A program made the translations under genes and the position numbers. Under the pieces are notes generated by a model. The model ran no database searches. It was not told the origin of the DNA and saw nothing but the letters and a program-made list of their open reading frames with translations. A stretch of 64,000 nt of DNA from Bacillota bacterium (GTDB lineage: Bacteria > Bacillota > Clostridia > Lachnospirales > Lachnospiraceae): NCBI GenBank assembly GCA_023442465.1, contig JAEZZQ010000042.1:87810-151809 (forward strand), written 5' to 3'. This document shows positions 42,944-50,621 of the stretch, one piece after another (the first letter of the stretch is position 1; each line of letters begins with the position of its first letter).

Positions 42944-43540
42944 ATGGGAAAAAGAGAGATTATTTTAGGTGCTATGCGTGAACTTTTCAAAGAAGGGAAA
43001 GCAGGATCAGCGTCTGTAAGCGATATTGCCCAAAAAGCAGGGATAGCGAAAGGGGGTCTATATTATTATTTCCGTTCGAAGGAAGAAGTGATGGACGCTT
43101 TGCTGGAACGGGAATACGAGGATATTATTCTGGCATGCAAAGCACTTATAGAACAGAGCGAGGAAGACGCTGTTTCAAAATTTGCTCTTTTGCTAAGAAG
43201 CTACCGGAGCTCATATATCGATACTTCTTTGGATGAATATTTGCACATGCCGCAAAATGCGGCCTTACATCAAAAATCTTTGGCAAAGATTTTATCTTCT
43301 TTGTCGAAAATCATATCCTGCATTATTGAGCAGGGAGTAGAAGAGGGCAGTTTCATATGTGAATATCCGGCAGAATATTCTGAAGTCATTATGTCAGTAT
43401 TTACTTTCCTGCTGGATCCCGGTATCTTTCCGTGGACTGCCGAAGAAAATATATTAAAAATGAAGGCAATGGCGGATTTATTAGAAAAAGGACTTTGTGC
43501 CAGGAGAGGAAGCTTTGCATTTTTGTATGCGGGTGAGTAG
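42944..43540 (+). CDS. TetR/AcrR-family regulator
   Basis: 198 aa from ATG 42944 (AGGTGGTG upstream). HTH region: IILGAMRELFKEGKAGSASVSDI with recognition helix IAKGGLYYYFRSKEEVM. The C-terminal helical domain has no specific signature. It is divergent from the membrane-anchored hydrolase with two 15-bp palindromes between them, so it most likely controls both genes. A terminator begins inside the last codons. Confidence 0.9.
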   Translation: MGKREIILGAMRELFKEGKAGSASVSDIAQKAGIAKGGLYYYFRSKEEVMDALLEREYEDIILACKALIEQSEEDAVSKFALLLRSYRSSYIDTSLDEYLHMPQNAALHQKSLAKILSSLSKIISCIIEQGVEEGSFICEYPAEYSEVIMSVFTFLLDPGIFPWTAEENILKMKAMADLLEKGLCARRGSFAFLYAGE

Positions 43541-43556
43541 CCGCATTTTTACTTAT
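43528..43556 (+). terminator. Terminator overlapping the TetR stop codon
   Basis: atgcgg / ccgcat stem whose loop contains the TAG stop, followed by TTTTTA. Confidence 0.65.
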
Positions 43557-43588
43557 TTTTTAAAAAAATTTTTACCATTTATCTCCTA

Positions 43589-43617
43589 TTGCGGAAATGT
43601 TACAAAGTTGTTACAAT
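43589..43617 (+). promoter_or_regulatory. Promoter-like sequence of peptide gene 1
   Basis: TTGCGG (43589), a 17-bp spacer and TACAAT (43612-43617). A direct repeat gttacaa (43599 and 43610, 11 bp apart) overlaps it and could bind a regulator. The same arrangement is repeated 234 bp downstream (43823-43851). Confidence 0.5.
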
Positions 43618-43684
43618 CTATTTGTAGTTAGCTAATACAAATAAAACAAAAGAAAACAAAATAAACAATAAGGAGGACGAAACT

Positions 43685-43759
43685 ATGTGTTTAAATTTCA
43701 GTAGCTGTTCCGAGTTATTTAACGCTATTTGTCAGTATTTAAGCTTAGGTTGTCAATAA
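43685..43759 (+). CDS. 24-aa four-cysteine peptide, copy 1
   Basis: The frame starts MCLNFSSCSELF and ends SLGCQ, with cysteines at positions 2, 8, 16 and 23. AGGAGG lies 8-9 nt before the ATG after an A-rich, unstructured leader, and a strong terminator follows 6 nt after the stop, so the gene looks well expressed. It has no signal peptide or transmembrane helix; the middle (SELFNAICQYL) could form an amphipathic helix. I do not recognise the family. Candidates are a secreted signal or antimicrobial peptide, a metal-binding peptide, or a regulator. No maturase or exporter is adjacent, but an Opp-type peptide importer lies downstream. Confidence 0.7.
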   Translation: MCLNFSSCSELFNAICQYLSLGCQ

Positions 43760-43765
43760 AACACG

Positions 43766-43795
43766 GCCCGGATGAATGTCCGGGCTATCTTTTTG
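43766..43795 (+). terminator. Terminator of peptide gene 1
   Basis: gcccgg / ccgggc stem with an 8-nt loop (atgaatgt) followed by TATCTTTTT. Confidence 0.85.
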
Positions 43796-43822
43796 CAAAA
43801 GGCTTTTACCATTTATCTCCTA

Positions 43823-43851
43823 TTGCGGAAATGTTACAAAGTTGTTACAAT
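43823..43851 (+). promoter_or_regulatory. Promoter-like sequence of peptide gene 2
   Basis: TTGCGG, a 17-bp spacer and TACAAT, identical to copy 1, so each peptide gene can be transcribed independently after the first terminator. Confidence 0.5.
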
Positions 43852-43918
43852 CTATTTGCAGTTAGCTAATACAAATAAAACAAAAGAAAACAAAATAAAC
43901 AATAAGGAGGACGAAACT

Positions 43919-43993
43919 ATGTGTTTAAATTTCAGTAGCTGTTCCGAGTTATTTAACGCTATATGTCAGTATTTAAACTTAGGTTGTCAATAA
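43919..43993 (+). CDS. 24-aa four-cysteine peptide, copy 2
   Basis: Identical to copy 1 except Asn for Ser at position 20 (QYLNLGCQ); there is also one silent change in the Ile15 codon. Cysteines at 2, 8, 16 and 23 are kept. It has the same leader, AGGAGG and terminator. A longer frame reading back to 43772 has no RBS and would run through the first terminator, so the 24-codon start is preferred. Conservation of the protein in two whole-unit copies supports it being a real gene. Confidence 0.7.
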   Translation: MCLNFSSCSELFNAICQYLNLGCQ

Positions 43994-44000
43994 AAACATG

Positions 44001-44030
44001 GCCCGGATGAATGTCCGGGCTATCTTTTTG
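44001..44030 (+). terminator. Terminator of peptide gene 2
   Basis: gcccgg / ccgggc stem with the same 8-nt loop followed by TATCTTTTT. Confidence 0.85.
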
Positions 44031-44080
44031 AATTTAGGGGGGTGCGAACATGGAGAAAGATTTGAACAAAGGACGTTCGG

Positions 44081-44109
44081 TTGACTGTCTCGTTGAATTC
44101 ACGTATAAT
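44081..44109 (+). promoter_or_regulatory. Promoter of the ABC importer operon
   Basis: TTGACT (44081-44086), a 17-bp spacer and a perfect TATAAT (44104-44109), a strong sigma-A promoter about 160 nt before the lipoprotein gene. Confidence 0.75.
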
Positions 44110-44267
44110 AACGCATGTATGTCATTTCATGAAGAAATATAGGTTGCAGAAGCAACTTCTGATAATTTTTTGTTTAAATTTATCAATAAATAAAATATGC
44201 AACGAAGGTATGATGCCACAGCAAGATGGGGCATGCTTTGGGGGCAGGTATTTTTACGGAGGAAGAA

Positions 44268-45863
44268 ATGAAAAAGCTTTTTGCGCTGGCGGCATGCCTG
44301 ATGCTGCTTACTACTTTGACAGGCTGCGGTAAACAGGCGGAGAATTCTGATGTGTCCGAATCAAATAATAATCAGAACAATTCTAAGGATTCAGTTACCA
44401 TCGTCATGGGTGTCACCTCGGAGCCGGAAGCGGGATTCGATCCGGCATACGGCTGGGGGGCGGGTGAGCATGTGCATGAACCTTTGATACAAAGCACGTT
44501 GACCGTTACCACCAACGATTTGCAGATTGCCTATGATTTGGCAACGGATATTTCTGTAAGTGATGACGGGCTTCTGTGGACTGTGAAAATCAGGGAGGAC
44601 GTCTTTTTTACCGATGGAGAAAAACTGACGGCTGAGGATGTGGCATTTACATATAATACGGTAAAAGAAGAGAGCTCCGTTAACGATTTTACGATGCTCG
44701 ACAGAGCCGAAGCCACAGACGATCACACGGTGGAGTTCCATATGACTAAGCCTTATTCCATATGGCCCTATACCATGGCGATTGTAGGCATCGTTCCCTC
44801 ACATGCCTATGGCCCTGATTATGGTCTGAATCCCATAGGTTCCGGCCGGTACATATTAAAGCAGTGGGACAAGGGCCAGCAGGTTATACTGGAAGCTAAC
44901 CCGGATTACTACGGGGATGAAATTCTTATGAAAAAAGTAACTATCGTATTTATGGAGGAAGAAGCAGCTTTTGCGGCAGTCAAAGCGGAGCAGGTGGATT
45001 TGGCCTATACCGCGGCTTCTTATTCGGACCAAACGGTAGACGGCTATGCTCTGCTTCGCGTGGAAAGCGTGGATAACCGTGGCTTTAATTTGCCGGCGAT
45101 TCCCTCCGGCGAAGGGATAGGAAATGATGTGACAAGCGATATTGCTGTCAGGAAGGCGATTAACATCGGCATCGACCGCCAGAGGATGATTGATAACGTG
45201 CTGAATGGATACGGAACACCTGCCTACAGTGTATGTGATAAAATGCCGTGGTTCAATGCCGGTACGATGGTGGAATATGATTTTGAGCAAGCGGTCACAT
45301 TGTTGGAGGAAGCCGGCTGGGTTGCAGGAGAGGACGGCATCCGCTCCAAAGATGGCCTTAGGGCAGAGCTGAATCTCCTATATCCGGCAAACGATTCGGT
45401 CAGGCAGGCCTTGGCTGCAGAGGCGGCGAATCAGATGAAAGCACTGGGGATTGCCGTAACAATTGAAGGCGTAGGCTGGGATGTGGCTTATGACAGGGCT
45501 CAGAGTGAGCCTATGATATGGGGATGGGGAGCTCATACGCCTATGGAGTTCTATAATATTTATCATACCATGCCTGAAACGGGTTTGGCTGAATATTCGC
45601 CTTATTCCAACGAGACGTCAGACTCCTATATGGATCAGGCGCTGGCTTGCGGGAAGCTGGAGGAATCATACGAGCTGTGGCAGAAAGCACAGTGGGATGG
45701 GAATACCGGCACGGTGGAGGATGTACCGTGGGTGTGGCTGGTAAATATAGACCACCTTTACTGGGTGAAGGAAAATCTTCAGGTCGCGGAACAGAAGATT
45801 CATCCTCACGGACATGGCTGGTCGATTGTAAATAATGTAGACCAGTGGAGTTTTGGACAATAA
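44268..45863 (+). CDS. ABC transporter substrate-binding lipoprotein, peptide/nickel family
   Basis: 531 aa. A lipoprotein signal peptide with lipobox LTGC (Cys 20) tethers it to the outer membrane face. The mature part is a family 5 extracellular solute-binding protein (TWVV-type core: GYGTPAYSVCDKMPWFN, EAGWVAGEDGIRSKDGL). This class binds oligopeptides, nickel chelates or other small ligands; the ligand cannot be told from sequence. GGAGG precedes ATG 44268. First gene of a five-gene importer operon, two tandem peptide genes upstream. Confidence 0.9.
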   Translation: MKKLFALAACLMLLTTLTGCGKQAENSDVSESNNNQNNSKDSVTIVMGVTSEPEAGFDPAYGWGAGEHVHEPLIQSTLTVTTNDLQIAYDLATDISVSDDGLLWTVKIREDVFFTDGEKLTAEDVAFTYNTVKEESSVNDFTMLDRAEATDDHTVEFHMTKPYSIWPYTMAIVGIVPSHAYGPDYGLNPIGSGRYILKQWDKGQQVILEANPDYYGDEILMKKVTIVFMEEEAAFAAVKAEQVDLAYTAASYSDQTVDGYALLRVESVDNRGFNLPAIPSGEGIGNDVTSDIAVRKAINIGIDRQRMIDNVLNGYGTPAYSVCDKMPWFNAGTMVEYDFEQAVTLLEEAGWVAGEDGIRSKDGLRAELNLLYPANDSVRQALAAEAANQMKALGIAVTIEGVGWDVAYDRAQSEPMIWGWGAHTPMEFYNIYHTMPETGLAEYSPYSNETSDSYMDQALACGKLEESYELWQKAQWDGNTGTVEDVPWVWLVNIDHLYWVKENLQVAEQKIHPHGHGWSIVNNVDQWSFGQ

Positions 45864-45864
45864 G

Positions 45865-46854
45865 ATGAAAAAGTGGATGCGGTATGTCTTTAAAAAATTT
45901 ATCCGAATGCTTCTATTGTTGCTGTTTGTCAGCATTGGAGCATTTCTTCTGGTATCTTTGTCGCCGGTAGACCCTCTTCAGGAGAATATCGGCCAGGCGG
46001 CTCTCGGCGCGCTCAGTCAGGAACAAATCGCCAGGCTGGAAACGTATTGGGGAGTGAACGAACCCCTTATGGATCGTTATCTGGCGTGGGCAGGTGGCTT
46101 CCTGCGGGGGGATATGGGTATTTCCCTTTTGTACAGGCAGAGTGTTTCGTCAGTAATCATGCAAAAGCTGTTAAACTCCCTATTGCTTATGGTCTTCGCA
46201 TGGATGATTTCAGGTGTACTCGGTTTTATGCTTGGCGTTTTGTCAGGAATGAACAGAGGAAGGACAATCGATAAGGCAATCAAGGGCTATGCCTTGTTGA
46301 CGGCGAGTACCCCTGCCTTTTGGCTTGCCCTTATCTTTTTACTTCTATTTTCGGTCTGGCTGAAGCTGTTTCCCATAGGCTTAAGCGTTCCTATCGGAAT
46401 GGAGGTAGCGTCGGTGAGGCTTTCGGACAGGTTGTGGCATGCTGCACTTCCGGCGCTTACGCTGAGCGTTACCGGGATATCAAATATCATCCTGCATACG
46501 AGAGAAAAGATGATTGACGTAATGGAGAGTGAGTATGTACTGTTTGCTGCCGCCCGGGGAGAAAAAAAGTGGGAAATATTTAAGAACCATGGCTTTCGAA
46601 ATGTGCTTTTGCCTGCGATTACGCTTCAATTTGCTTCTGTCAGTGAAATCTTTGGAGGATCGATTTTGGTGGAGCAGGTCTTTTCCTATCCGGGACTCGG
46701 ACAGGCGGTGGTAACGGCGGGACTTGGGGGAGATATTCCTCTGCTTTTGGGAATCGCAGTGATCAGTGCGGCCGCCGTATTTTCCGGTAATTTTATTGCG
46801 GACATTCTTTATGGAGCGATCGACCCTCGCATGAGAAAGGGGGGAAGGCCATGA
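45865..46854 (+). CDS. ABC importer permease, OppB/DppB/NikB type
   Basis: 329 aa from ATG 45865, 1 nt after the lipoprotein stop. About six transmembrane helices, with the binding-protein-dependent transport (EAA-type) loop near ESEYVLFAAARGEKKWEIF. N-terminal helix (MLLLLLFVSIGAFLLVSLSP) and the characteristic LTYWGVNEPLMDRYLAW-like periplasmic segment identify it as the B-type subunit. It overlaps the next permease by 4 bp (ATGA). Confidence 0.92.
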   Translation: MKKWMRYVFKKFIRMLLLLLFVSIGAFLLVSLSPVDPLQENIGQAALGALSQEQIARLETYWGVNEPLMDRYLAWAGGFLRGDMGISLLYRQSVSSVIMQKLLNSLLLMVFAWMISGVLGFMLGVLSGMNRGRTIDKAIKGYALLTASTPAFWLALIFLLLFSVWLKLFPIGLSVPIGMEVASVRLSDRLWHAALPALTLSVTGISNIILHTREKMIDVMESEYVLFAAARGEKKWEIFKNHGFRNVLLPAITLQFASVSEIFGGSILVEQVFSYPGLGQAVVTAGLGGDIPLLLGIAVISAAAVFSGNFIADILYGAIDPRMRKGGRP

Positions 46855-47672
46855 ACCTTCGTGGACGAAGGAACACATTTTTGTTTCTCATGCTTGCGGC
46901 AGCGTTTCTTTTTTTTATTATCATCATGGGGGCTTTATGCAAAGATGCTGCTATGGATACCGATTTTGTCCGTAAAAATCAGCCGCCGTCCTTCAGGTAC
47001 CCCTTCGGCACCGATTGGATGGGACGGGATATGTTCGCCCGTACTGCGGCAGGTCTTTCCATGAGTATACGGCTCGGTCTGTTTACAGCGGCGATAAGCG
47101 CTGTCATCGCTCTTGTACTGGGCTCTATGGCGGCAGTTATGGGAAAAGCAGCGGATGCACTTATAGGGGGGCTTATCGACCTTATGCTGGGGATTCCGCA
47201 TATTTTGCTGCTCATTCTCATTTCTTTTGCTTGTGGAAAAGGAGTTCGGGGCGTTGTAATAGGAGTATTATGTACTCACTGGATGTCCCTTGCCCGAGTA
47301 ATCCGGGGAGAGGTATTGCAGCTTAAGCAGAGCGGGTATGTGCAGGCAGCGGCTAAACTGGGAACCGGCAAGGGTAAAATAATAACCACACATATGCTTC
47401 CTCACTTGCTTCCTCAATTTATGACGGGCTTGATTTTATTGTTCCCACACGCCATATTGCATGAAGCAGGCATCACCTTTTTGGGCTTTGGTCTGCCGCC
47501 GGAACAGCCGGCAATCGGTGTCATTCTTTCCGAAAGTATACGCTATCTGCTTACGGGGAGCTGGTGGCTTGCCGTTTTCCCGGGTATTTCTTTAGTGTTA
47601 GTGGTTATTCTATTCGATTATATCGGCAGTATGACAAGAAGGCTTCTTGATCCTGCAAGTGTCCATGAATGA
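46851..47672 (+). CDS. ABC importer permease, OppC/DppC/NikC type
   Basis: 273 aa. N-terminal helix, then PPSFRYPFGTDWMGRDMFAR, the signature of C-type permeases, and the coupling loop GYVQAAAKLGTGKGKIITTHMLP. The C-terminal GSMTRRLLDP is also typical. It pairs with the B-type permease to form the channel. Overlap with both neighbours indicates translational coupling. Confidence 0.92.
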   Translation: MNLRGRRNTFLFLMLAAAFLFFIIIMGALCKDAAMDTDFVRKNQPPSFRYPFGTDWMGRDMFARTAAGLSMSIRLGLFTAAISAVIALVLGSMAAVMGKAADALIGGLIDLMLGIPHILLLILISFACGKGVRGVVIGVLCTHWMSLARVIRGEVLQLKQSGYVQAAAKLGTGKGKIITTHMLPHLLPQFMTGLILLFPHAILHEAGITFLGFGLPPEQPAIGVILSESIRYLLTGSWWLAVFPGISLVLVVILFDYIGSMTRRLLDPASVHE

Positions 47673-47683
47673 GGAGGAAGAGG

Positions 47684-48478
47684 ATGGAGAGAATACCGGT
47701 TCTTAATGTGGAGAATTTGTCTGTTTCATTTTTACAATATGCGGGGGCGTTTAGAAAAAAACAAATAGAGACGATAAAGGATTTAAATGTTACTCTCTAT
47801 CCGGGAGAAATCGTAGCAGTAGCGGGTGCCAGCGGAAGCGGCAAGAGTCTGCTCGCTCACGCCATCTTAGGAATATTGCCATATAACGCCTCCATGGGAG
47901 GCCGGATAAGCTACTGTGGAAATCCCCTGACACCGGCGCAGGCTCAGGAGCTTCGCGGGAAAGAAATCGTCTTAGTGCCGCAAAGCGTATCTTATCTGGA
48001 CCCATTGATGAAGGTGGGACCTCAGATACGTAAAAATGCGAAGGATAAGTCTTCGAGGGAAAAGACTCTTGAGATATTCAATCGTTACGGATTGGCAGCG
48101 GAAACGGAAAAGCTCTATCCTTTTGAGCTTTCCGGCGGTATGGCGCGAAAAGTTTTGATTTCTGCGGCGGTACTGGAAAAACCGAAGCTGGTAATAGCCG
48201 ATGAGCCTACCCCCGGTCTGGATGCCGCGGCAGCAAAACGTGTGATGGAGCATTTTCGGGAAATCGCTGATGAGGGCGCAGCAGTGCTGCTCATCACTCA
48301 TGATTTGGAGCTGGCAATAGAGACGGCTGACCGGATAGCAATATTTTATGCGGGAACGACCCTGGAGGAAGTACAGGCTTCGGATTTTGCAGAAGGATTG
48401 AAGCTGCATCACCCTTATACGAAGGCATTGTGGCAGGCGATGCCCCGCAACGGGATGCAGGTGCCTAAGGGCGTTTAA
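47684..48478 (+). CDS. ABC importer ATPase, OppD/DppD/NikD type
   Basis: 264 aa. Walker A GASGSGKS (residues 48-55), Q-loop LVPQSVSYLDP, signature LSGGMARKV, Walker B LVIADEPTPGLD and switch LLITHD are all intact. The C-terminal HHPYTKALWQAMP is the OppD-type tail. ATG 47684 (AGGAGG 6 nt upstream) is preferred over the ATG at 47669 that overlaps the previous stop. Confidence 0.92.
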   Translation: MERIPVLNVENLSVSFLQYAGAFRKKQIETIKDLNVTLYPGEIVAVAGASGSGKSLLAHAILGILPYNASMGGRISYCGNPLTPAQAQELRGKEIVLVPQSVSYLDPLMKVGPQIRKNAKDKSSREKTLEIFNRYGLAAETEKLYPFELSGGMARKVLISAAVLEKPKLVIADEPTPGLDAAAAKRVMEHFREIADEGAAVLLITHDLELAIETADRIAIFYAGTTLEEVQASDFAEGLKLHHPYTKALWQAMPRNGMQVPKGV

Positions 48479-48561
48479 CATGAAAAGCAAAGGAGTGTAA
48501 TAGTGTATATTCGTGAAAAAGCAGAGAAAAAGGGTTCTGGTAGTTTGAAGGTAGCGGAATT

Positions 48562-49173
48562 ATGATACTAAAAGGAGAGGAATTGTCTTTTCGCTATCAA
48601 AGCGGCGGAAGACAGATATTAAACCATGTTTCTCTTTCGATAGAAAGCGGCGAAATAGTAGGTTTGTGTGCGCCCAGCGGCTTCGGGAAGACTACACTGT
48701 GTAAAATTCTTGGAGGGTATGCAGAACCGGATTCGGGAATAGCGTCTTTGGAAGGAAAGGCGATCCGGAGTTATCGGGGCTATTGCCCGGTGCAAATGAT
48801 TTGGCAGCATCCGGAACTCGTAATCAATCCAAGGCTTAAAATGTCTCAGGTGCTCGCCGAGGCAGGGGATATCGATGAGCATGTGATAACGAATCTCGGC
48901 ATTGAAACGGAGTGGATGAGCCGCTATCCCATAGAACTTTCCGGTGGGGAACTTCAACGATTCTGCATTGCGCGGGCACTGGGTGAAGGGACAAAATTTA
49001 TTCTCGCCGATGAAATCACTACTATGCTCGACTTGATTACGCAGGCTCAGATATGGAATTTCTTAAAGGCGGAAAGCATGGAGAGAAATATAGGTATGCT
49101 GGTCGTAAGTCACTCCGGGGAGCTTTTGGATAAGCTCTGTTCGCGGCGGATAGATATGCGGGTCTTTTCTTAA
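48562..49173 (+). CDS. ABC importer ATPase, NikE/OppF type, short form
   Basis: 203 aa. Walker A APSGFGKTT, signature LSGGELQRFCIARAL, Walker B FILADEIT and switch VSHS are present. It is shorter than usual OppF proteins (about 300 aa) because it ends right after the switch region and lacks the C-terminal dimerisation/peptide-tail domain. The Walker B aspartate is followed by the catalytic Glu, so it should be active. Completes the five-gene importer with the D-type ATPase 83 bp upstream. Confidence 0.88.
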   Translation: MILKGEELSFRYQSGGRQILNHVSLSIESGEIVGLCAPSGFGKTTLCKILGGYAEPDSGIASLEGKAIRSYRGYCPVQMIWQHPELVINPRLKMSQVLAEAGDIDEHVITNLGIETEWMSRYPIELSGGELQRFCIARALGEGTKFILADEITTMLDLITQAQIWNFLKAESMERNIGMLVVSHSGELLDKLCSRRIDMRVFS

Positions 49174-49327
49174 TGCAGATATGATAATGGTTTAATAGCA
49201 CCGATGATATTCGGCAAGCTTTTGATATGATTTCCTATAGCGAACAGTTTTTATTGTCTGAACTATCCGTTATAAGAGGAATTATAGCAAGGGCTTGCCG
49301 GTTTTTATATCATAGAGGGCAAACGAT

Positions 49328-49434
49328 ACGCAGCTACCCGCGCGGAACAAAAGCTGCACTGCCAAAGTGCTTGGCTGAGAGAGTGTGCGAAGCACACTTT
49401 TGTTCTGTAATAGGAAAGTGCTTTTATTACATAA
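49328..49434. repeat. Interspersed hairpin repeat, copy C (modules in reverse order)
   Basis: gcgcggaacaaaagctgcact and agcacacttttgttct (module 2) come first, then gtaataggaaagtgc and attacataaa (module 1). In copies A and B module 1 precedes module 2. The surrounding 49174-49599 holds no gene. Confidence 0.7.
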
Positions 49435-49599
49435 AGTAGTTATTTTTAAGCAGAACATGTAAATTGGCAAATTGCTAAAAGAAATATAAAATGGTTTATT
49501 AATCTAAAGTGGAACACCGACAATTTACTGAATCGGAGACTCATATTCTGTCCGTATTGCATAAAATAATCTTTTTATTAAACAAAAAAATAATAAATG

Positions 49600-49628
49600 T
49601 TGACAATAGGTAGATATAGTGATAGTAT
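49600..49628 (+). promoter_or_regulatory. Promoter of the transketolase pair
   Basis: A perfect TTGACA (49600-49605), a 17-bp spacer and TAGTAT (49623-49628). The leader to the start codon is about 140 nt with no recognised riboswitch. Confidence 0.65.
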
Positions 49629-49776
49629 CTGAATGAAAATAAATTTCATAAATATAAATGCATGAAATAAAATATTGCAAACATATTATGAACCGTGAGA
49701 GTTTTTAAAATTATGGGGAACTATAAAACTAGGATGAAATCATCGAATTACGTATGATTACAGATAGGAGGCTAAC

Positions 49777-50619
49777 ATGGAGCAAGAACAAAAAAAGAAA
49801 ATGCTGTCGCTTGGAATGAAAATACGTGAACAAGCGCTGAAGGCGGTGCAGGTGCCCAATTCCGGGCATATCGGAGGTTCGTTTTCGGAAGCGGATATTT
49901 TGGCAGTACTTTATTTTGACAAGATGAATATCGATCCTGAAAATCCGAGGATGCAGGACAGAGACCGTTTTGTGTTGTCGAAGGGTCACGCCAGCCCGGC
50001 GCTGTATGCGACTTTGGCTCTGCGGGGCTTCTTCCCGGTGGAAGAATTGAAAACATTTCGAAATGTGGACAGTGACCTTTCCGGTCACGTGGAGATGACG
50101 AAGGTACGCGGTGTGGATATGTCCGCCGGTTCCTTGGGACAAGGCCTTTCTGCTGCGGTAGGAATGGCAGTTTCCGCACAGATATACCAGAAGGATTACA
50201 GGGTATATGCGATGGTCGGCGACGGAGAGATTCAGGAAGGACAGATATGGGAAGCGGTAATGGCGGCAGGAAATTATAAGTTGGACAACCTCATGCTGTT
50301 CGTGGATAACAATAATTTACAGATTGACGGAACGGTAGAAGAAATTATGTCTCCCTATCCCATCGATGACAAGTTTAAAGCTTTTAACTGGAATGTAATC
50401 TGCATAGACGGACACGACCCGGAGGCGATTGCTTCGGCTGTAGAACAGGCGAAGGCCTGCAAAGGAAAACCTACCGTAGCTATTGCAAAGACTGTAAAGG
50501 GTAAAGGTGTTTCCTTCATGGAAAATAACGTAAACTGGCATGGGAAAACCCCTGACCCGGAGCAATATGAGCTGGCCTTTAAAGAAATCCGGGAACAAAT
50601 AGAAAAACTGGAGGTATAG
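49777..50619 (+). CDS. Transketolase, N-terminal (thiamine diphosphate-binding) subunit
   Basis: 280 aa. The split-transketolase N-half: GHIGGSFSEADILAVLYF, SKGHASPALYATLA, and the ThDP/Mg motif GDGEIQEGQIWEAVM with the closing NN in VDNNNLQ (about residues 147-175). It moves two-carbon units between pentose-phosphate sugars together with the next gene. It is a standard length for the split form. It ends 2 bp before the C-terminal subunit. Confidence 0.94.
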   Translation: MEQEQKKKMLSLGMKIREQALKAVQVPNSGHIGGSFSEADILAVLYFDKMNIDPENPRMQDRDRFVLSKGHASPALYATLALRGFFPVEELKTFRNVDSDLSGHVEMTKVRGVDMSAGSLGQGLSAAVGMAVSAQIYQKDYRVYAMVGDGEIQEGQIWEAVMAAGNYKLDNLMLFVDNNNLQIDGTVEEIMSPYPIDDKFKAFNWNVICIDGHDPEAIASAVEQAKACKGKPTVAIAKTVKGKGVSFMENNVNWHGKTPDPEQYELAFKEIREQIEKLEV

Positions 50620-50621
50620 GC

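Larger units (their letters stand above)
43571..44030 (+). repeat. Tandem 234-bp units, each a complete small-peptide gene
   Basis: Two direct copies with a 234-bp offset and very few differences. Each contains the promoter-like region, an A-rich leader, AGGAGG, the 24-codon gene and a hairpin terminator. Duplication of the entire transcription unit rather than just the gene indicates dosage or diversification of the peptide. Confidence 0.85.

Noticed and set aside
43772..43993. 73-codon ORF containing peptide copy 2
   Set aside because: Its start lies inside the terminator loop of copy 1 and has no RBS; the 24-codon start has AGGAGG and is mirrored in copy 1.
43685..43993. SCIFF-type or lantibiotic precursor identity for the small peptides
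   Set aside because: SCIFF peptides have six cysteines in about 45 residues and an adjacent radical SAM maturase; here there are four in 24 residues and no maturase or LanM/LanB-like gene nearby.
44050..44142. 30-codon ORF after GGGGGG upstream of the importer
   Set aside because: It overlaps the strong promoter at 44081-44109, so it would lie mostly upstream of the transcript start.
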